Source: Cubamyces lactineus (taxonomy: Eukaryota; Basidiomycota; Agaricomycetes; Polyporales; Polyporaceae). From it: DNA of 64,000 nucleotides. This document shows, piece by piece, positions 59,072-64,000 of this stretch. The notes beneath the pieces were generated by a model. That model was not told the origin of the DNA. It saw only the letters and a program-made list of their open reading frames with translations, and ran no database searches. Location: NCBI GenBank assembly GCA_022376465.1, contig JACDTU010000008.1:1054001-1118000 (forward strand), written 5' to 3'. The translations under genes were made by a program, and so were the position numbers. Every line of letters begins with the position of its first letter. The stretch's first letter is position 1.

Positions 59072-60351
59072 TCATGTAACCCACGGCTGTGGACCTGCGC
59101 CGGGAGGCATTATTTCGGGTGTTGGAGTACGCTTCGGAGATTTAGCTGGTTTGGGCTTGACCACATAGATTTCCATTGTCACGATGATGACCAGCGTTAG
59201 GACCGCCAATGCAGCTTCGAAGTGTTCTTAGTCAAGCTGTTGCACTCATGAGATAAGATCCAGACCGTTGCTTACCGACGGCAGCACGCATCTTCTCCCA
59301 CCGTGACTCTTCAACTTGAGTCTTAAGCTCTCCAATGGTTACAAGTGCCTTACTGAGCACCTCCTATATAGAGTGGTCAACATGTCGTTTGAATGCGTTA
59401 CAGGAGCTGCAGGCTTACCTCGATCTGCAAGTCAATCGCCTTTAAGTCGTTCTTAGCCTCGTTCTTTCGGCTGTCAAGGTCCATTTGGATTCTACGCAAT
59501 GTCGGCAACTTGGGGGCAAGGCAAACAGGGTCTCCATCTGTACTCACTCGTGCTTCAACTGCGCTATATCCTCCTTCATTCGCCCGTCCAGCGCGTCCAC
59601 TTCTCTTCGGAGTGCAGCAGTTGCTGAACGCATCGCAGCGGTCTCGTTCCTCGTGAGCACGCTGATCTCGGTGCGCAGCTCGGAGAGTGCCGCTTTGAAG
59701 AGATATGCTTGCTATGATCCGAGCACGACCTTGAGTAACGCTACACAGTGAGCATCATGTGGGGCTCACGCTCTCGAGGTCCTGCACGGTCAACGCATCT
59801 CTCTTCACCCGTCCTATTCGATCGACGAGCAGCGCTCGCGTGACGCGCATCAGATTCCGTGCTATTGGTGTCGGAAAAGAGTGTTCGAGCGCGGCGAAGA
59901 ACTTGTGCGTGTTGAATGGTGGATTGACATGGTACGGCGGAGGGACAGGTGCTTGGGGGAGAGGAAGGCTGGCCCGGGGGTCTATAGGCGGGTGAACGAA
60001 TCTTGCTGGGACCGATACGTTCTCTGAGGAGCTTAGAGGAGTAGTGTCTGCGGGATCTACAGGTTCCTGCTGAGAGCTTGCAGTTTGTGACGGTGTGGAT
60101 GATGGCGGGTCAGGTGGTGGAGGTCCAGGGGATAATGGCGGTTTACTCGGTCCGCCTTGCTTGGAGGGATCCTTCGGGTGTGCGAGGGATATGTGGGATG
60201 CACCAGGTGCATTAGGTGGGTCAGATATCGTGACGTAGGTTGCTGGACGCGAATGTCGCAAGCGAAGAGTAGATCTCGAGAGTCGAGGGCGCAGGCATTC
60301 ACGCCCGGATATTATGGGGTAGCGCAGCGGTTGGAGTTTGCGCACAAACAT
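59072..60351 (-). CDS. DUF1640/MCUR1-like mitochondrial coiled-coil membrane protein
   Basis: Four or so exons. N-terminus [20 protein letters not shown] with basic, hydroxylated residues suits a mitochondrial presequence. A long Pro/Ser-rich linker follows ([19 protein letters not shown]). The family core then starts: [98 protein letters not shown] and [20 protein letters not shown]. One membrane helix ([18 protein letters not shown]) is near the C-terminus and TGA is 59072-59074. The family (yeast Fmp32, human CCDC90A/B) sits in the inner membrane; animal MCUR1 affects the calcium uniporter, yeast members cytochrome oxidase assembly. The exact role here is inference. Confidence 0.87.
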
Positions 60352-60664
60352 TGAGCAGACAAATCAGCAGTGTAGCAGTATCTAAAAAGCAGCTAGTCCG
60401 TAGTTAAATAGATCACAAAAGAGAGTCCAGATGCGCGCGGGGTAAGGAGCAGAGTCAGATTGGTGCGACTAGCGGGCGTCTGCTTTGCGAGGCGTAGCGG
60501 CGTTGAAGCCATCGCCTTCCGATCATTCCCAATCGGGAACGCTATTCGATTTCAGGGATAGTCCACACAGGACCATACTCTCACAGGCTACTGCCTGACC
60601 CTCTCCGCAACTGGACTGGACCTGTCTGAATCACTTTGCGTGACTCTCCCTGATCATCGCTGCC
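60352..60664. promoter_or_regulatory. Divergent promoter between the DUF1640 and ZCCHC9-like genes
   Basis: 313 bases between start codons. A C/T-rich segment lies at about 60590-60660. No gene. Confidence 0.35.
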
Positions 60665-61781
60665 ATGACGAGATACACCAACTTTGGACGCAAGCGCACC
60701 TACGTGCAGGCAGGCTTCGATAACGATCCTCAGCCCGAACCAGCGCCAGAAAAGACAGTCAGCGCTGCGCAGGACGCTGGCGCATCCGGTGAAGGCGCGC
60801 CAGAGCCCGAGAAGAAGAAACGAAAACGCATCAGAGGGAAGAAGCCGAAGGTCAGTGGCGACGGAGCGGATGCCAGTGTTTCACAAGACGGGGAGGACGG
60901 AGAAGGCAGGCAGTCGTCTCAGACTAGACGGAAGTCGCATGATAGGTCTAACAAGGGAAAGAAATTCCAACCAAGAGGTCAGTAACTTATGAATATACTA
61001 TTGAGCGATGATCTCGGGCTTATAACGCCTCTTTGCAGACCGAAAACAGGCGTCAGAGCAACGCAGGGTTAAACGTATCCAGGACCGCAACGCCGATACT
61101 ACGTGTTTTGCCTGCAGAGAAAAGGGGCATACAGCAAGGGATTGTACAAGATCATTAGCCCCAGACGCCCTAGATGGAGAGAAGTCAGGAACGAAGGCGG
61201 GCCGTGATGCAGTGGGCATATGCTACCGGTCAGTTTACCTTACAAATTATGAAACCATATGCTCAATACTTGTCGGTTCATAGCTGCGGCTCTCGAAGAC
61301 ATACGCTCTCCAGATGCAAAGAGCCTGTTGACCCAGAAAACCCGCTTCCTTACGCGTCCTGTTTCGTCTGCTCAGGAAAGGGCCATCTGGCGTCAAAGTG
61401 CCCAAAAAACCAATCGAAGGGTATATACCCTAACGGAGGTTGCTGCAAGCTGTGCAAAGAGACCACACACCTTGCAAAGGACTGCCCTCTCCGAAAGAAA
61501 GGTATGGTTATACCTCAATTGCCAACAGGCACCGGCACTCACCCGGCATCTCAGAGGTCACCGCTACAACGGTGTTAGTGGGCACTGGTGGGGAAGCTGG
61601 CGCAGACGAAGACGACTTCCATATGTTCAAACGGGTCAACGCCGAGGTAGACAAGGCGGAGAAAGCGGAGGAGCGTGCCAAACGGCGTGCGGAAGTCAAG
61701 GTGGGGGCGCATTCAGGTGTGGTGAAGGCATTTGGGGATGCACCTCTTGCGACGAAAAAGAAGAAAGTGGTTTTCTTCTAG
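60665..61781 (+). CDS. ZCCHC9-like protein with four CCHC zinc knuckles
   Basis: About five exons. N-terminus MTRYTNFGRKRTYVQAGFD with basic (KKKRKRIRGKKPK) and acidic parts, then knuckle 1 CFACREKGHTARDC, knuckle 2 CYRCGSRRHTLSRC, knuckle 3 CFVCSGKGHLASKC and knuckle 4 CKLCKETTHLAKDC. Between 3 and 4 stands the family signature GIYPNGGC. C-terminus EDDFHMFKRVN, coiled EVDKAEKAEERAKRRAEV and KKKKVVFF, stop TAG 61779-61781. The four-knuckle array and GIYPNGG match human ZCCHC9, a nucleolar/nuclear RNA-binding protein. Function in fungi is by analogy; probably RNA processing. Confidence 0.87.
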
Positions 61782-62049
61782 TTCTATCTGTCTTTACGAC
61801 TACTGCGCTGTTGTACTCGGGATATTTGTAGCTGAACGGATGGCCATGGGTTTACGTTGATAGCTTAGGTTGGCTAAATTGACGGGAGCGCCCGTTTAAG
61901 CATGTGCATGCGATCATGGGCCCCACGTGGTGGTAGTGCATAGCCACAAGTGCAGGCCATTGCGTTGCTGCAGGCGTTGGCTCAGCGTTGCACCTCAGGC
62001 TCCTTCCCGACCGCCACTACCATCTCTCCTCTCGTCTTTCCTTGAAGTC

Positions 62050-63969
62050 ATGGCCGCCCCCCTGTCTCCTCAACAGACCAACGTTGTCGCTCCAACCACA
62101 TCGAAGTTGTCAGGCTCTCTACGGGGTAAGCCTACCCCAGTACCACAACAGCAACCGGTGCCTGCCCCAACCGTTAAGTCGAAGAAGGACGCGTCAAAGT
62201 CGTCCGCCAACTCTGCCACGATTCCCACAAAACCGGAGCCCAAGGCTCAGCCTCAGGAACCCATCAAGAAGGTTTCGCGTCGTGGTAGTAAGCCTATCAT
62301 CAATTGGTTCCAACGCAAACTTGCGGGCACCGTCCGCGCACGACGGGCTTCTGAGACGCAACGCTACAACACGATCCCGAGAGGTAGCAGCAAGGACAAG
62401 CAACATCGCCGGTCGTCAGCACCCATGCCACCGCCCCTCACTATTCAATCAAGGACGCGCAGTAACACAACAGGGTCTAGGCAGAACAGGAGTCATAGCC
62501 ACCTCCCAAGCTCTCGTCGTGGCACCATTTCTCTCAACGACACAAATGAAGGCGACGAGACCACATCCTATGCGAGTGACTCGGACGATGATCGTCACTC
62601 GTCTGCAGCACGCGACTCGGCGTACTCCCCAGCAAGCTACCTCGAAGCTGATGAAGATGCGTCAGTGCGCCCTCTTCCGCCAAGCTCCCCACCCTCGCCA
62701 TCGCCATCCCGATCGTCTTCATCGTATCTCTCGCACTCTAGGACGTTTAGAAGCATGACTGCGAGCACGAAGCCAACGACTCTGCTCAGCGTTGATATCA
62801 CCGGCGGTATGGCCCATATCGCGCAGGCCCCACCAACTCCAACGACGCCCGGCCACCGGATCCCGCCCCACATCCGGACTCACTCTGCTGGTCCGTCGGC
62901 AGGATCAATCACGTTCTCAGCCATTCCACCTCCTTCACCTACGAGTGCATCCCGTCCTTCGTCTGGGAATTCCGCGGTAGGGGCGCGTGGCGCCACGCTT
63001 ACTGCGCCGCTGTATACAACTCACCATCCACGCAACAATCCCCGCCCGTCTTCTCCTCCGCCGGACGATGCTTCTGTCCTTACTTTGGCATCTTCTGCGT
63101 TCGGAATGCCTGGTGCGCGCATCGGCGCGGCAGCTCTTGCTATGTCAGGCCGTGGTTCTATCGCCGACGATTCTGTGTCCCAATGGAGTCATGCGGCCGG
63201 CCTCACTGACAGTACGAGCCACTTCATGATGGGCGAACTCGAAGAGGGTATGGAAGAGGAACGTTACACCGACCACGATGTCGACGCCAGTGTCCGCGCT
63301 CTTCGACCTCGTAGCTCTCGTCGCGGTAGCTGGGATAGTACCGTCAGCGGCTGGAGTGCGAACGTGGCCTTGGGTACTCCCAGTCCCGGTGGTGTGAAGA
63401 GCAAGGGCCCCTGGAGGTCCGGTAGTTTCCGGACTGGTGGACTCAGTACGGAGAACGAGGAGGCCTTGGAGGATGGCTTCCCAGGCGCGGAAGGAGATGG
63501 CGACGAGGACGCCAAAACTTCTGATGTGCACTCCAAGGACACAGCGAGTCACGCTTCGACCACCCAAAATGCCCGGGAAGAAAGCGTTACGAGTGTAGGA
63601 GACGCAACCGACACCACGGAAGAAGCAAAGACACCTCCTGCCCTCGAGAAACAGGAAACTGCATCAACCATGTCTCTCCCCGGTTCCAAGGCTGGCGTTC
63701 CCGATGACTTAGCCTCCACGATGACCCTTCCCGGTTCGAAAGCCATGTCTGAAGTATCCTCTCCGGATACAGCTTCGGGCAGTGTCGCACGCAGTGGGGC
63801 GTCTACCCCTACAGGAGCGGAGCCCGCTGTTGTCGAGCTTAGCACGGTCGCTGAGGCGTTGAACCTGGATGACGAGGAGACGAAGAGATTGTCGACTCAG
63901 CTCAGCCCGACGAGTACGGAGGCGCATACGGTTTACCACTCCGCGCCATCCACTCCCATGGCTACGTGA
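62050..63969 (+). CDS. Disordered Ser/Pro-rich protein, unknown, possibly continuing past the window
   Basis: ATG 62050 follows a pyrimidine-rich leader. About 639 codons in one open frame. Low-complexity Pro/Ser/Thr stretches surround a few ordered pieces: KPIINWFQRKLAGTVRARR (basic helix), ASVLTLASSAFGMPGARIG, AALAMSGRGSIADDSVSQW, ALRPRSSRRGSWDSTVSGW, and two copies of a short element TM(S/T)LPGSKA about 20 residues apart. The frame meets TGA at 63967-63969, but those bases are part of GCTAC-GTGAGT, a good splice donor, so the gene may run on past 64000. No known domain; the IINWFQRKLAG block may be a conserved fungal motif. Confidence 0.6.
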   Translation: MAAPLSPQQTNVVAPTTSKLSGSLRGKPTPVPQQQPVPAPTVKSKKDASKSSANSATIPTKPEPKAQPQEPIKKVSRRGSKPIINWFQRKLAGTVRARRASETQRYNTIPRGSSKDKQHRRSSAPMPPPLTIQSRTRSNTTGSRQNRSHSHLPSSRRGTISLNDTNEGDETTSYASDSDDDRHSSAARDSAYSPASYLEADEDASVRPLPPSSPPSPSPSRSSSSYLSHSRTFRSMTASTKPTTLLSVDITGGMAHIAQAPPTPTTPGHRIPPHIRTHSAGPSAGSITFSAIPPPSPTSASRPSSGNSAVGARGATLTAPLYTTHHPRNNPRPSSPPPDDASVLTLASSAFGMPGARIGAAALAMSGRGSIADDSVSQWSHAAGLTDSTSHFMMGELEEGMEEERYTDHDVDASVRALRPRSSRRGSWDSTVSGWSANVALGTPSPGGVKSKGPWRSGSFRTGGLSTENEEALEDGFPGAEGDGDEDAKTSDVHSKDTASHASTTQNAREESVTSVGDATDTTEEAKTPPALEKQETASTMSLPGSKAGVPDDLASTMTLPGSKAMSEVSSPDTASGSVARSGASTPTGAEPAVVELSTVAEALNLDDEETKRLSTQLSPTSTEAHTVYHSAPSTPMAT

Positions 63970-64000
63970 GTCGAACCATCCTGCAGGTACGTTCCTAGTG

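Overview
This window is nuclear DNA of a filamentous basidiomycete, most likely an Agaricomycete and possibly a polypore. The genes are compact, on both strands, and cut by many introns of about 50-65 bases with GT..AG ends. They carry fungal housekeeping functions and sit beside transposon families typical of mushroom-forming fungi: a KDZ/CxC2 transposase and a chromodomain Ty3-type retroelement. All assignments come from reading translated exons and recognising families. No search was run, so exon edges are approximate.

Layout. 0-14 kb is a transposon-rich block. It holds a C-terminal exon with repeated SUMO-interaction-like motifs, an apparently full-length KDZ transposase, and a 5'-truncated Ty3 element with three extra ORFs between pol and its 3' LTR. 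Jammed against that LTR is a dynamin-like GTPase gene that has lost its P-loop exons. The KDZ gene carries a 667-bp near-perfect palindrome with tRNA-Ser-like arms, placed so that it begins with GT, ends with AG and leaves the frame open. 14-32 kb is ordinary gene-dense sequence: mitochondrial release factor 1, an unknown conserved protein, a small membrane protein, a Faf1/C1orf131-like ribosome assembly factor, a disordered protein, a double SSSCA1 zinc-ribbon protein, an EDEM-type GH47 mannosidase with a PA domain, adenine phosphoribosyltransferase, ribosomal protein eS1 and ATG10. 32-40 kb holds an acetoacetyl-CoA thiolase and a tandem pair of Dal5-type MFS transporters.

40-50 kb contains a large disordered nuclear-looking protein, the intact paralogue of the broken GTPase (P-loop present) and a Tyr/His/Ser-rich protein. 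50.2-55.9 kb is a gene-poor stretch in which I recognise nothing. 55.9-64 kb returns to housekeeping genes: GPN3, PYM (exon-junction-complex disassembly), a DUF1640/MCUR1-like mitochondrial coiled-coil protein, a ZCCHC9-like zinc-knuckle protein, and a disordered Ser-rich protein at the window edge. Several pairs share short divergent promoters: MRF1/16.1 kb gene, SSSCA1/EDEM, eS1/ATG10, GPN3/PYM and MCUR1/ZCCHC9.

The most interesting signals are the palindromic insertion that looks like a transposon-born intron, the retroelement whose Gag-like zinc-knuckle ORF and two tiny membrane ORFs lie 3' of pol, the paired intact/decapitated GTPases with conserved intron positions, and a thiolase gene whose promoter and second start codon suggest mitochondrial and cytosolic products from one gene.
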